Shown: piece after piece, positions 1 through 9,297 of the stretch
Numbering within the stretch: position 1 is the stretch's first letter
Layout: the number at the start of each line of letters is the position of its first letter
DNA from: Achatina immaculata
Lineage: Eukaryota; Mollusca; Gastropoda; Stylommatophora; Achatinidae
DNA: 64,000 bases
Reading direction: 5' to 3'
Assembly: GCA_009760885.1 (NCBI GenBank)
Contig: CM019703.1
Coordinates: forward strand, 7,762,459 to 7,826,458
The notes under the pieces: model-generated
Seen by the model: the letters and a program-made list of their open reading frames with translations, nothing else
Told to the model about the DNA's origin: nothing
Database searches by the model: none
Made by a program: the position numbers and the translations under genes

Positions 1-261
1 TTTCCTAGTTAAGACAGGACAACTCGCCCACCGTACATCCCTAAACATGGATGCTGGATACATTTAGTCCTGAATGCATGTCTGAACCCATGACACCTGG
101 AACAGAAACGAGGTCACAAAAAGAAATTCAATCCCTTGCAGGTCAGGTACCCTACTGCAAGAGACCACATATGCTCACCATTTTTCAACACTAATCATAT
201 ATACATTCCTCTGCCACATTACTGTGAGTACATGCTTTATAATTTCAACAGTAAATTTACC
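1..261. other. no gene seen
   Basis: No coding signal, RNA gene or recognisable repeat was found here. It is A+T-rich sequence preceding a short LINE-C end. Confidence 0.4.
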
Positions 262-435
262 CCTTGTAAAGGGGGTCAACCAAATGAAACTCTAAAGAGG
301 AAACTGTCAAATTAGCAGGCATAAACTCCCTTGATGGGGTTGAAAAACTTGCTGAAAACAGGAAAACCTGGCCAACTACCATGTAAGCCCTGTGTAACGT
401 TTAACAGCATGTGAAGGATGTAAAATGTAAGATTC
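262..435 (+). mobile_element. LINE-C 3' end fragment
   Basis: This piece matches the 3' end of the copies ending at 2212 and 57601. It carries the shared phrases AAACTCTAAAGAGGA, CCCTTGATGGGGTTGAAA and AACGTTTAACAGCATG, then a GGATGTAAAATGTAAG terminus. It encodes only the last residues of a reverse transcriptase ORF and has stops. It is a 5'-truncated non-LTR retrotransposon remnant. Confidence 0.7.
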
Positions 436-1540
436 AACAAATAACAAAACTAAACGATAACAGAAAAAACATGCTTTTAAACTTCAGAATCCTGGCAAGC
501 TGGAATACTGTATATAAATCAACACAATTTAAAAAATAGATTTTAAAACAAAAATCCAATGAAATCTATTCATGAAATAATTATGAAACTTCACATTTTA
601 ATACCAGTTTAAATCACACTACGAATGACACATTATACTGGAAACAATTTTTCAGCAGAGAAGCTAATGCGACAAAAAATAAATAAAATCAACCATTATT
701 CGGTGGGCTATGATGCATAATATTATAAATCAAAGAGAAGAATAATCTAGAAACACACTGTAGATAAGATACAAATCTAATGAGTTTCACCATATAATAA
801 TTTTCAGTATTAAAAAAAAAAAGGGACAAACTAGTTAACTGTGAGAGTCTTCATAATCTGTTCAACATCTAGAACAAAAAAAAACCAATAAAACTTGATG
901 ACTTTCAGAACACCCTGGGCTGTCATAAATGAACATCCTAAGGCACAAGAGATTGTAAAGTTACAACAAAAACAGTCTGCATTTTGCCAAGTCACATCCT
1001 TCAGAAAGATATCCTGAACATGTATTTACAGCAAAATCCCACTACAACGGATCCTGTTTATAACTGAGCCTCAGTAATAACAGACCAAGTCTGCAGCCCC
1101 TGGCCACACTCCTATATACATATTTTATTCTGGGCATCGCAGACTTTGGATATAATGGACTATCAATCCCCTTGAAGTCCATTATAATGAGATTTTACTA
1201 TTTAATGCTTCTCTGTAACACTTCAGATTCACAACATCAGTTGGTAAATGCAGAGAAAATGTTAAATGTAAAAACTGAGATATCGGCATCTTTGTCCGAT
1301 TTATATATATGTAAGGCTTATTCCTACCATTCTACAATCTTTACAAAAGCAGTTTTGTTTGGTCTGAACAAAACACAATTAAGAAATCACAAAATAAAGC
1401 AACTCTACAGCTGTGACATACTTAAATGCTTGTGACCTGTTTTGTGACAACAATAAACTAAGTTTTTGATTTTTTAACTGCTGCTTTTCAGTTAGTTATG
1501 AGCAAAAGTTGTGACCCTAACCATTACTTAGCACAACAAA
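436..1540. other. no gene recognised
   Basis: A+T-rich DNA with short A runs. One 87-residue frame at 1172-1435 (plus) has no motif I recognise and the composition of chance non-coding sequence. Nothing else is supported. Confidence 0.4.
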
Positions 1541-2212
1541 ATGATAACTGCAACAATAAAATATGCATTTTGTAATGTTGTTGATGAAGTAAACCAATTT
1601 GTATACCTCGGCAGCCACACAGACCAAGATGGTGACACCTGGAAGGAAGTTAGAATTGCAAAAGCAGCATCGTCCTTCAAAAATCTTGAGAACATATGGA
1701 CTTCAAAAGTTATAAGCACAAAAACCAAGTTAAGATTATTCAATTCAAATGTGATATCCACCCTCATTTATGCACGCCAAAGCTGGAAATCAACTAAAGA
1801 AATAGACAAGAAATTAGACTCTTTTGAAAACAAATGCCTAAGGAAAATACTTGGTATAAAGTGGAACAAATTCAAGAACAATGTAGAGGTAAGACAGATG
1901 AGCAAACAACAACCTGTCTCATGGGCGATCAGAAAAAGAAGATGGATATATTTAGGCCATGTGATGAGAAGAAACAATTAGAGAATACCAAAACAAGCTA
2001 TCAAGTGGAGCATAACAGGCCAAAGAAAAAGAGGTCGACCGTGTGAAACTCTAAAGAGGACATTGTTAAGAGAAGCCAGTTTAGTGGGCATAACATCCCT
2101 TGATGAGGTTGAAAGACTCACAGAGAACAAGAAAACTTGGCAAACAACTTTGGAAGCTCTATGTGACGTTTAACAGCATGGGAAGGATGTAAGATGTAAG
2201 AATGTGAGGCCC
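1541..2212 (+). mobile_element. LINE-C 3' portion, RT C-terminal domain
   Basis: A 5'-truncated LINE. The frame from 1541 to 1981 encodes the region after the reverse transcriptase palm: FVYLGSHTDQDG, then LRLFNSNVISTLIY, then ENKCLRKILGIKW and YLGHVMRRN, the usual C-terminal block of RTE-like LINE proteins. A shift near 1980 moves the remaining coding (IPKQAIKWSITGQRKRGRPC) to another frame. The end near 2212 has the family's GGATGTAAGATGTAAG terminus. The copy at 55861-57601 shows more of the 5' side. Confidence 0.8.
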
Positions 2213-2559
2213 ATAATGAAAAACACACAAATCTGCAAGCAAACTGACAAAATTATTAAATTTTAACAAAATTAAGAAATGTTACTTGGGTTTTTACCAT
2301 AAATGGACAGCCATTTGTCACAAAATCATTTTGAGCACTATGTCTATGAGTATCTATCAGTCTGAATTGTACACTGCGCATTAAACTGTAAATCATGACA
2401 TATCATAAAAATATGAGGAGATATGTTTCAGCAAGGTTGATTATCTCCTTATTTGAGAAAAAAACTTCTTACTCTACACCAGTCTAGCTGATAATAAGGA
2501 AACTAAATTCTATGAAACACCAAAACCTAAGAATTATTTAAGCAAGCAAAAGGAATTGA
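2213..2559. other. no gene seen
   Basis: A+T-rich spacer between two LINE fragments. No coding or structural signal was recognised. Confidence 0.4.
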
Positions 2560-3060
2560 AAAAATAATTATGTCAGTCTGTAAGAACAGTGAAGAACAAA
2601 ACCTGTATCTTAATGCAAAGAAAACTAAACTGATGACAACTAACAAAACAAATAAGGCAGCTGAAATATGTATCAATGAGGAAAAATTGGAAGAAGTGGA
2701 GAGTTTTGAATATCTTGGATCACTATTAACTAATAATGGAGATACAATATCGCTCTTCAGCAAGTTGTAAAACAACTAAAGAATCTGTGGGGAGGAACAG
2801 ACAGAACTACAAAAATAAGATTTTTAAGGGCATGCATCTTTCCCATTGCAACATATGCCTGTGAGATCAGGACACTTAACAAAACATCAGAGAAACACAT
2901 AAATGCCTTTGAATGTAAATGCTACAGAAGAGTTCTTCAAATATCATGGATGCAAAAAAAAAGAACAAATATATCCACACTACAAGAACTTAATACTGAA
3001 GAAGGCTGGCTAGTAAAGAGAGAAAACTTAAATATTTTGGACACATTAAATGTCATAAGA
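2560..3060 (+). mobile_element. LINE-A fragment, RT C-terminal region
   Basis: Encodes NLYLNAKKTKLMTTNKT and VESFEYLGSLLTNNGDT as in the copies at 7133-7800 and 51447-52972, then an out-of-frame continuation (RTTKIRFLRACIFPIATYA, CKCYRRVLQISWM). Compared with the 7133 copy, about two dozen bases are missing near 2748, which shifts the frame. The 3' tail is lost: the match stops near 3060 at a G-rich run. A dead fragment. Confidence 0.8.
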
Positions 3061-3254
3061 ATTTATTTGTGGGGGAGGGGGTGATAACTGGAAAAGATGT
3101 CGTGTCTGTCTTTAATGGACGGATGTTGATTTTGAAAATAATGAGGGTAGGGTATCTATGCTATCACTCTTCTGATCTCAGCACCCCCCTTTTTTATCCT
3201 CAACAAAAGAAAACCAGCTTTCACCCAGGTGATGGTTCATGAGCAACTTTCAGA

Positions 3255-3365
3255 ACAATATAAACTTTGTACGGTCTTCAACATTTTCTGGGCCTACAAA
3301 AACTCTCCACGACTTCCTCAGACCAAAGACTGTACCTGTAGAATTACCTGCAACAAAAAAAAAAA
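3255..3365 (+). repeat. short dispersed repeat, uninterrupted copy
   Basis: The stretch from AACTTTGTACGGTCTTC through TTTTCTGGGCCTACAAA to GTAGAATTACCTGCA recurs around 7113-7132 and 7801-7885, where LINE-A splits it. Here it is continuous, so it acts as an empty-site reference. Its nature is unknown. Confidence 0.65.
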
Positions 3366-3479
3366 CAACAAAATATTGCACACATGGGCAAACCTATGAC
3401 CATCACAAGGCTGTAACAGAAGATTCACTCTGTCAAGGTCTTTTCTGACAGGTATAGGTTACCATGTCCATCCACAACC

Positions 3480-3690
3480 CTCAATCCCTTGTGCATCTCA
3501 ATAGACTTGATACTGACCATTTCCTGTGCCAGCATGCCAAACCATCAAACATCTTTTCTCTCTGTCTACCTCTGCCTCTTCTGCCTTCAATCTTCCCTGT
3601 TGCCATTATGTGCTCTAGCCCATCCCTCCTCCAAACATGCCCCACAAATCTGGATTGTTGTTTTCTGATCTTGAAATAGAAGACTAGAAA
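3480..3690 (-). mobile_element. LINE-B 3' coding fragment
   Basis: Reading the minus strand, the 105-residue frame 3481-3798 contains RKQQSRFVGHVWRRDGLEHI and ATGKIEGRRGRGRQREKMFD. These are the hallmark C-terminal motifs of BovB/RTE-type LINE proteins, also seen at 11220-11350 and 25154-25354. Only about 210 bp are left, without the reverse transcriptase palm or 3' tail. Confidence 0.75.
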
Positions 3691-4164
3691 CACTCTAAGA
3701 AACATTTCTTTGTTCAAAAATTGACCAAATAAATGTCCAGTGAGGAAAAAAAAAAGGACATCACTGAAACATTTGTAAATTTTAAAAACTGAAATCATGA
3801 ACTAATAATTTTAAAATAAATTATTACTATAAACTGTTATCAATAATCAGTATTTAAATTCAACATGTTATAATTCATAAGAAACTGATAAAATTATAGC
3901 TTTTTAATTATTTGCTCCAGCGTTAAACATCTATATAAAAAAAGTATATTTGTCATTTAAGTAAACAAAAATTGTTGGTCCCCTGATATGGCTTTACGTA
4001 AAAATAATGTTTATAATTAGCTACCATATGTTGCTGGTTCAGAAATAATCACTGTTGCCTTTAGCTTTATAACAGCGCAGTGTGGAAGCGACATTCTAAA
4101 ATCTTCATATCCTATTCCCTTTATACTGGACACACTTAAGAAGTCCTTAATAATCATCACACAG
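3691..4164. other. no gene seen
   Basis: A+T-rich sequence without recognised coding or repeat structure. Confidence 0.35.
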
Positions 4165-4440
4165 GTAAACTCTATTATGCCACTGAGTCACCTAGGAGAT
4201 ATGATGTCAGTGTCCAAAATTTCCTTGATTATCATCACGCTTGAAAGTGACGTGGTCAGCATCACACTAGAAAGTGACGTGGTCAGCATCACACTAGAAA
4301 GTGACGTGGTCAGCATCACACTAGAAAGTGACGTGGTCAGCATCACACTAGAAAGTGATGTGATGAGCACCACGGCTGGCCACCGTCCCTTCCAGAAGAA
4401 GCCAGATACTCATTTCTACAGCCAAGTCAGGATATGACAC
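4165..4440 (-). mobile_element. SINE-1 fragment with internal tandem array
   Basis: Homologous to the body of the SINE at 13505-13760: both share the block from the TGTCAGTGTCCAAAATTTCC-like start, through the GGCTGGCCACC-type region, to the CCATTTCTACAGCC-like motif. The tRNA-like head is absent after 4440. The central segment has been multiplied into the array at 4236-4372. Confidence 0.6.
4236..4372. repeat. 27-bp minisatellite, about 5 units, inside SINE-1
   Basis: The unit contains GAAAGTGACGTGGTCAGCAT followed by CACACTA and repeats five times almost exactly; the last unit is diverged. A single-copy version of this segment sits in the SINE at 13505-13760, so the array grew inside the element. 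Open frames on both strands here (LESDVVSIT and LSSVMLTTS repeats) are by-products of the 27-bp period. Confidence 0.85.
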
Positions 4441-4908
4441 AGGATGTTGCAAAATTATTGTTGGGGGGCTCCATGCCATAACATCTTCAGATAAAGACAC
4501 AACAAAATAAAACTGCTGACACAATACTAAAGTGTAAACTCAAAAAAGCTTTAATACTTGTCGAATCAAGACTGCAGAATGCTAAACATGTGCACCTTTG
4601 GCAGGCACATAAGATGTCCAAGCAGTGTTCAATTTTCCTCCAAGTATTCTCTTGCATTTTCAATGTAACTGTTTTGATTGTAGCAACAGTTCTGAGCTTT
4701 AGTTAGTCAAGGGAGGTCATTGGGGTCTTGTAAATAACGTCCTTAATGTATACTCACATGAAGAAAATCAAGCAGCATATCAGGTGAGCACAAGTCACAT
4801 GACTGGTCCATCACACTCAAGGTAGCATCTAGGAAAATGCATGTTGAGAAATTCTCAGGCACTGTATTGAGTCCAAAGTAGAAGTACATCATCTTGCTGA
4901 AACACATT
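4441..4908. other. no gene seen
   Basis: No coding signal or known repeat was recognised before the minisatellite that follows. Confidence 0.35.
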
Positions 4909-5366
4909 TAGGTGATCTTCTATTTGAAATACCACATCTGACTGCCAATCTTCTATCTGGGGGCTGAAACATCACATCTGACTGGTGATCTTCTATCTGG
5001 GGGCTGAAACACCACATCTGACTGGTGATCTTCTATCTGGGGGCTGAAACACCACATCTGACTGGTGATCTTCTATCTGGGGGCTGAAACACCACATTTA
5101 AGCTGGTGATCTTCTATCTGGGGGCTGAAACACCACATTTGACTGCCAATCTTCTATCTAGGGGCTGAAACACCACATTTGACTGGTGATCTTCTATCTG
5201 GGGGCTGAAACACCACATTTGACTGCCGATCTTCTATCTGGGGGCTGAAACACCACATTTGACTGCCGATCTTCTATCTGGGGGCTGAAACACCACATTT
5301 AAGCTGGTGATCTTCTATCTGGGGGCTGAAACACCACATTTAAGCTGGTGATCTTCCATCTGGGGT
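4909..5366. repeat. 40-bp minisatellite, about 11 units
   Basis: Tandem units of about 40 bp share the core TCTTCTATCTGGGGGCTGAA followed by ACACCACAT. Units come in three junction types (GACTGGTGAT, GACTGCCGAT or GACTGCCAAT, and AAGCTGGTGAT) that alternate along the array. Types therefore seem to have spread in blocks. The first and last units are diverged. Confidence 0.9.
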
Positions 5367-5720
5367 AACAGACATCTGTAGTAGAATATCCAAGTAGGTT
5401 ACTGCTGTCACCGTTTGCTCCACAAATAAAATACTCAATCCTCTGTACTCCCACTGAAGCATAAGGCATAAACAAAGGTTCTTCAGCCAATCCCATCTAG
5501 AGCACGTCAGGATACCTCAAACCATGTCTTTCCCACCTCCTTTAGTTCTTCCTGTATTATGCGTCTCCATGCCCCCAATGGCCTGCCCCTTTCTTTTCCC
5601 TTGAGATGTTCAAGTCAAGGTGGTATAGGGATCTTGTTTTTTTTCCATTCGTAGTATGGGCATTTCCATCTTTGCCTTTTGATCTCTTTAGTGATGTTAT
5701 CAATGCCTGTTTGTTTGGTC
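5367..5720 (-). mobile_element. LINE-E 3' coding end
   Basis: On the minus strand this reads GRPLGAWRRIIQEELKEVGK, a stop, then WRTFVYALCFSGSTED-like residues. This is the C-terminal block of LINE proteins of the type ending GRP..TWRR...W...V.ALC. Stops interrupt the frame, and only the last 300 or so bases remain. It directly adjoins the 40-bp minisatellite. Confidence 0.55.
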
Positions 5721-5759
5721 ATTTCCTTGTTTTTCACACCACAAAAAAAAAAGGCTCCC

Positions 5760-6350
5760 AAAACTTCTGCTCATGACAAAGAACACCAGACATTCACCTT
5801 TGCACTATCTCTTCTGATTTCTTGAATGGCATGAGGGCTTTCTTATTTCCATATTTTGTAGTTATAACAAATTAACCATCCTGATACATGAAACATTGTT
5901 TCATCACTAAATATCCATCTCTGAAGGTAATTTTCATCAGCTTCAAAGTTTGATAAAATGTCCTTGGCAAACTGGAAATGGTGGGGTTTGTCATCCAGTT
6001 TTAAAGTCTGCATAATCTGCACACCACAGGCATGAAGGTGGTAGTTATAAGAAATCCTCTAAACAGTTGTTTGTACTTTACCTAACTGAAGTGATGCTCA
6101 TCTTGCTGATTTTTACTGGTTTTGATAAAATGCTTTTCAGTTTCAATCAACATTTTCCTGCAAAATGCTCAGTCTTCCCACTCATTTTCAGCGCAGAACA
6201 CTATCAGTCTCTTGAAACTGCACTGACCAACACTGGATGGCACTATCTGACGTGCACTTTGATAATGGATATTGTTTTGAAAAACCAAAGTACGCACTCT
6301 GCCTTCTCCTGAGCAACCACCATTTTAAAGTATCACATTATATTTTCCCC
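5760..6350 (-). pseudogene. decayed IS630/Tc1-mariner-type transposase
   Basis: From 6340 leftward on the minus strand, broken frames resemble the widespread transposase family with an N-terminal helix-turn-helix block (AECVLWFFKTISIIKVHV), then DKPHHFQFAKDIL, then YLQRWIFSDETMFHVSGW, which holds the first catalytic Asp of a DDE domain, then RRDSAKVNVWCSLS. Many stops and indels are present and the C-terminal catalytic residues are missing, so it is inactive. Family membership is by remembered motif pattern, not by alignment. Confidence 0.55.
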
Positions 6351-7121
6351 TAGACATCACTGCAGCATTGCCAAATAAAACTTTTAGAGATACACTTTTA
6401 CATTCCATAAGCAGTTTTGTTTTGTTGTTTCCAGAGTGAAAAATTACAGGCCATGGAAATCCCCAACAATAATTTATTTTTAATCAATCAGCATATGAAC
6501 ATGGGTTTCCTTGTATACAGTTTACTCTTTATACAGCAGTGAACAAGTGCAGGAGAGGGACATATTACTTTACTCTTTACTATACTTCATTTCGTGATGT
6601 GCACTGGTTAGCAAAGAGTTCATTTGAGAACACTAAGCTAATCTATATGATGCAGTATGATGCTATAAAAGTTGAATAAAAAATTTTTTTTTTCTATATC
6701 CCTCAGTTATTTGGTTTTTTTTTCCCCACCCTTTATCTAAAATTTCAAGGCCATGCCAGTTTTCACAGACCAGTCCTGTGTCAAAGTTTTAAGAGACATG
6801 TGGTTTGTTTTAAAAGCAAATGTTCTTATTTAATTATAAACAATTAATAAAAAAAAAATTCATTCACTCAATTATAGTTTCATACTGAGTATTAAAATAC
6901 ATTTTATAAATTTAGAATAGGAATTAGAATATAAAGTTGAAAACAATCGAGTAAAAAGAAAACAAAAGTGGCAAATAAATATGTAAATAAGATGCGTTCT
7001 GCCAGTCTTCACTTGTCAAAAATGGGCATGAAAAGATTAAAGACTCAAAGCTAAAATGTAGCTTGCATCTCCTCATATGTTCTTGACATATATATATTTA
7101 TTTATATATATATAACTTTGT
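6351..7121. other. no gene seen
   Basis: A+T-rich DNA with T and A homopolymers and a short TA-rich stretch near 7090-7110. No coding or RNA signal was recognised. Confidence 0.4.
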
Positions 7122-7132
7122 ATGGTCTTCCA

Positions 7133-7800
7133 AACTAAATTGATGATGACTGACAAAACAAAGCAGCTTAAATATGTATCAATGAGGAAAAATTGGAAGA
7201 AGTGGAGAGTTTTGAATATCTTGGATCACTACTAACTAATAATAGAGATGCAATGAGGGAAATTAAAAGGAGGACATTTATCGCTCTTCAGAAAGCAAAA
7301 CAATTAAAGAATCTGTGGAGAGGAACAGACAGAACTACAAAAATAAGATTTTTAAGGGCATGCATCTTTCCCATTGCAATATATGCCTGTGAGACCCGGA
7401 AACTTAACAAAACAGCAGAGAAACACATAAATGCCTTTGAATGTAAATGCTACAGATGAGTTCTTCAAATATCATGGACACAAAAAAGAACAAATATATT
7501 CATACTACAAGAACTTAATATTGAAGAAGGCTGACTAGTAAAGAGGATTAAACAAAAAAAAATAAATATTTTGGACACATTAAACGTCATGAGAATTTAG
7601 AGAAGACCATCTTCGAAGGGTATATAATGGGAAAAAAGAAAGAGAGGAAGACCAAGGCGAAGATGGCCGCAAGACATCGTTGATAATCTGCAAATGGATG
7701 CATCAGCAGCAGGCCATCTTGCTCACAACCGAGAGGCCTACAGGAGCGCTGTTAGGGAGGCAAAGTTCCACAAGGGACATGCAAGTGAATGAATGAATGA
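7133..7800 (+). mobile_element. LINE-A insertion with TSD and GAAT tail
   Basis: A 668-bp 5'-truncated copy. The frame at 7193-7459 encodes VESFEYLGSLLTNNRDAMRE, KIRFLRACIFPIAIYACE and EKHINAFECKCYR; later coding is frameshifted but readable (FGHIKRHENLE-like, then RRPRRRWPQDIVD-like). The end reads GGGACATGCAAGTGAATGAATGAATG, so the 3' tail is a short GAAT repeat. It is flanked by near-matching 11-bp direct repeats at 7122-7132 and 7801-7811 (9 of 11 bases equal), the expected mark of target-primed reverse transcription. Confidence 0.85.
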
Positions 7801-7890
7801 ACGGTCCTCCACATTTTCTGGGCCTACAAAAACTCTCCATGACTACTTCAGACCAAAGACTGTATGTGTAGAATTACCTGCATCAAAAAA
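7801..7890 (+). repeat. right half of the repeat split by LINE-A
   Basis: Continues the dispersed repeat seen intact at 3255-3365, from ACGGTCCTCCACATTTTCTG through GTAGAATTACCTGCATC. Confidence 0.65.
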
Positions 7891-8017
7891 GCAAAATGGC
7901 TTTAGATCTTTTTCATGACCACCTAAATGTCTTCAGTCTTTTATGACTAATGGGGATGGAGGAAACAAAGCCATAAAGCCTAGTTGCTGGTACTACAAGA
8001 ATCTGCTCAGTATAGAT

Positions 8018-8178
8018 CAGTGTTTCCCAATCTTTTTTTTTTTGGATCATGCCCCACCTCAGTGCCTCAATGATTCTAAAGACCCCCATCCCTCCTGCAT
8101 CATAATGGTCAACCAAGTTGTGAAAAAAGTATACCTTAAATATATTCTAATTGCCTCCCCCCATGTTGGGAAACACTG
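8018..8178. mobile_element. hAT-like MITE
   Basis: A 161-bp element with perfect 13-bp terminal inverted repeats CAGTGTTTCCCAA and TTGGGAAACACTG. It is flanked by 8-bp direct repeats GTATAGAT (8010-8017) and GTCCAGAT (8179-8186), equal at six of eight bases. CAG-starting TIRs and 8-bp duplications are hAT hallmarks. It has no coding capacity. Frames on both strands here are incidental. Confidence 0.75.
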
Positions 8179-8186
8179 GTCCAGAT

Positions 8187-9010
8187 AACAAAATAGTTGT
8201 ATTGCTCCAACTAATAGTTGTATGGCTCAAATTGTTTATGATTTTCTGCATGTGTGGGAGTGAGCTCTTGTTAATCTAGTGACTGAGGGAGGAGCCCCCA
8301 CAGATACTGGAAATCACTCCTGACAGAACCTTTGGGCACATCCTATAAGTTTGTTCGAGGTGGGAGAGGTAGTGGGAAGCAGAAGCAACAGAACCCTCGG
8401 AGGCCACATCACACAAGACAAGTAACATTAGTGCTGAGAGGACGCCAACATCTCTGCAGCACAACATGCCATTATCAACCACCTGCATCTGTGCCATTCA
8501 CAATTATCTCCCCCCCCCCCCCCAGGCTCCAATCTCAACACATATGGTCCAAATTATGGCAAAATTATATAAGAAGACACAATTAATTACCAACAAAAAA
8601 AAACAATGCATGCAATAAAAAGTCATTTTAGTAATAATTATTCTCCAAACCTATAATGGAATGCAATACTTAAAAAAAAAAACACTAACTCTAATGTGAA
8701 GAATTATAAATAAAATCTCTGAAATGAATCTATAATTGAAGATAAATAAAAATTTTGTGGTCACAAACTCAGACAAAGTAAAACAAAGGTTCTTAAATAT
8801 ATCTTAATTCTTGTCATAAAATAAAACTGCATTTCTACTTTAGCATGCATGAATCACACTTGCACACACAACTCTCATATCAAATAAAACAACCATAGAA
8901 AAGAGCACATACAACTCCATCAAGCAAAGAAAAAAAAAAGTCAAAACTAATGTAAAAGAACAGAAAACTAAAGTATGATAAAGCCAATGCAAAAAAAAAA
9001 AAACACACTT
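8187..9010. other. no gene seen; A-rich, C run near 8511
   Basis: Lies downstream of the START gene's stop on the minus strand, so part may be its 3' UTR or flank. It has A runs and a homopolymer C run near 8511. No other gene is supported; frames at 8276-8586 have no recognised motif. Confidence 0.35.
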
Positions 9011-9016
9011 TTTATT
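9011..9016 (-). terminator. candidate polyadenylation signal
   Basis: AATAAA on the minus strand about 65 bases after the stop codon of the START gene. It is the first such hexamer downstream. In A+T-rich DNA this can occur by chance. Confidence 0.4.
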
Positions 9017-9078
9017 GCAAAATCCCTTAAGGAAAAAAAAATGTGGTCTTTTGAATATTAAAAAAAAAAACAAAAAAA

Positions 9079-9297
9079 CTAATAATCATCATCTCTGAAG
9101 TCTGCTTCATCCATGTCCCCTTCTTCCAAGGATTCACTGGAAGCCCTCAGTTTCTCATTACTTATAATGTCGGACGGACTGAACTTTGGAAGAGCCGTCA
9201 TCATTTGTTCTGGGTTTAGCCATGGTTTAAAATCTGGCCGATTCTTGGCCTTCCAGCTGTGGTAGTTCTTGGCAGCCTTATGAATACGACTGATCAC
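9079..9297 (-). CDS. START gene coding exon 6 (residues 200-271, stop)
   Basis: Acceptor TTTCCCCGCAG precedes GTGATCAGTCG. It encodes [20 protein letters not shown] and [11 protein letters not shown], the C-terminal lid helix and PWL.PEQ motif, then a tail ending [10 protein letters not shown]. Ten of the last 18 residues are acidic, and Ser255 sits in an S-x-x-E context, the casein kinase 2 consensus. In mammals STARD10 is regulated by CK2 phosphorylation of its C-terminal tail; conservation of that control here is inference. Confidence 0.92.
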   Translation of the reverse strand: MISRIHKAAKNYHSWKAKNRPDFKPWLNPEQMMTALPKFSPSDIISNEKLRASSESLEEGDMDEADFRDDDY

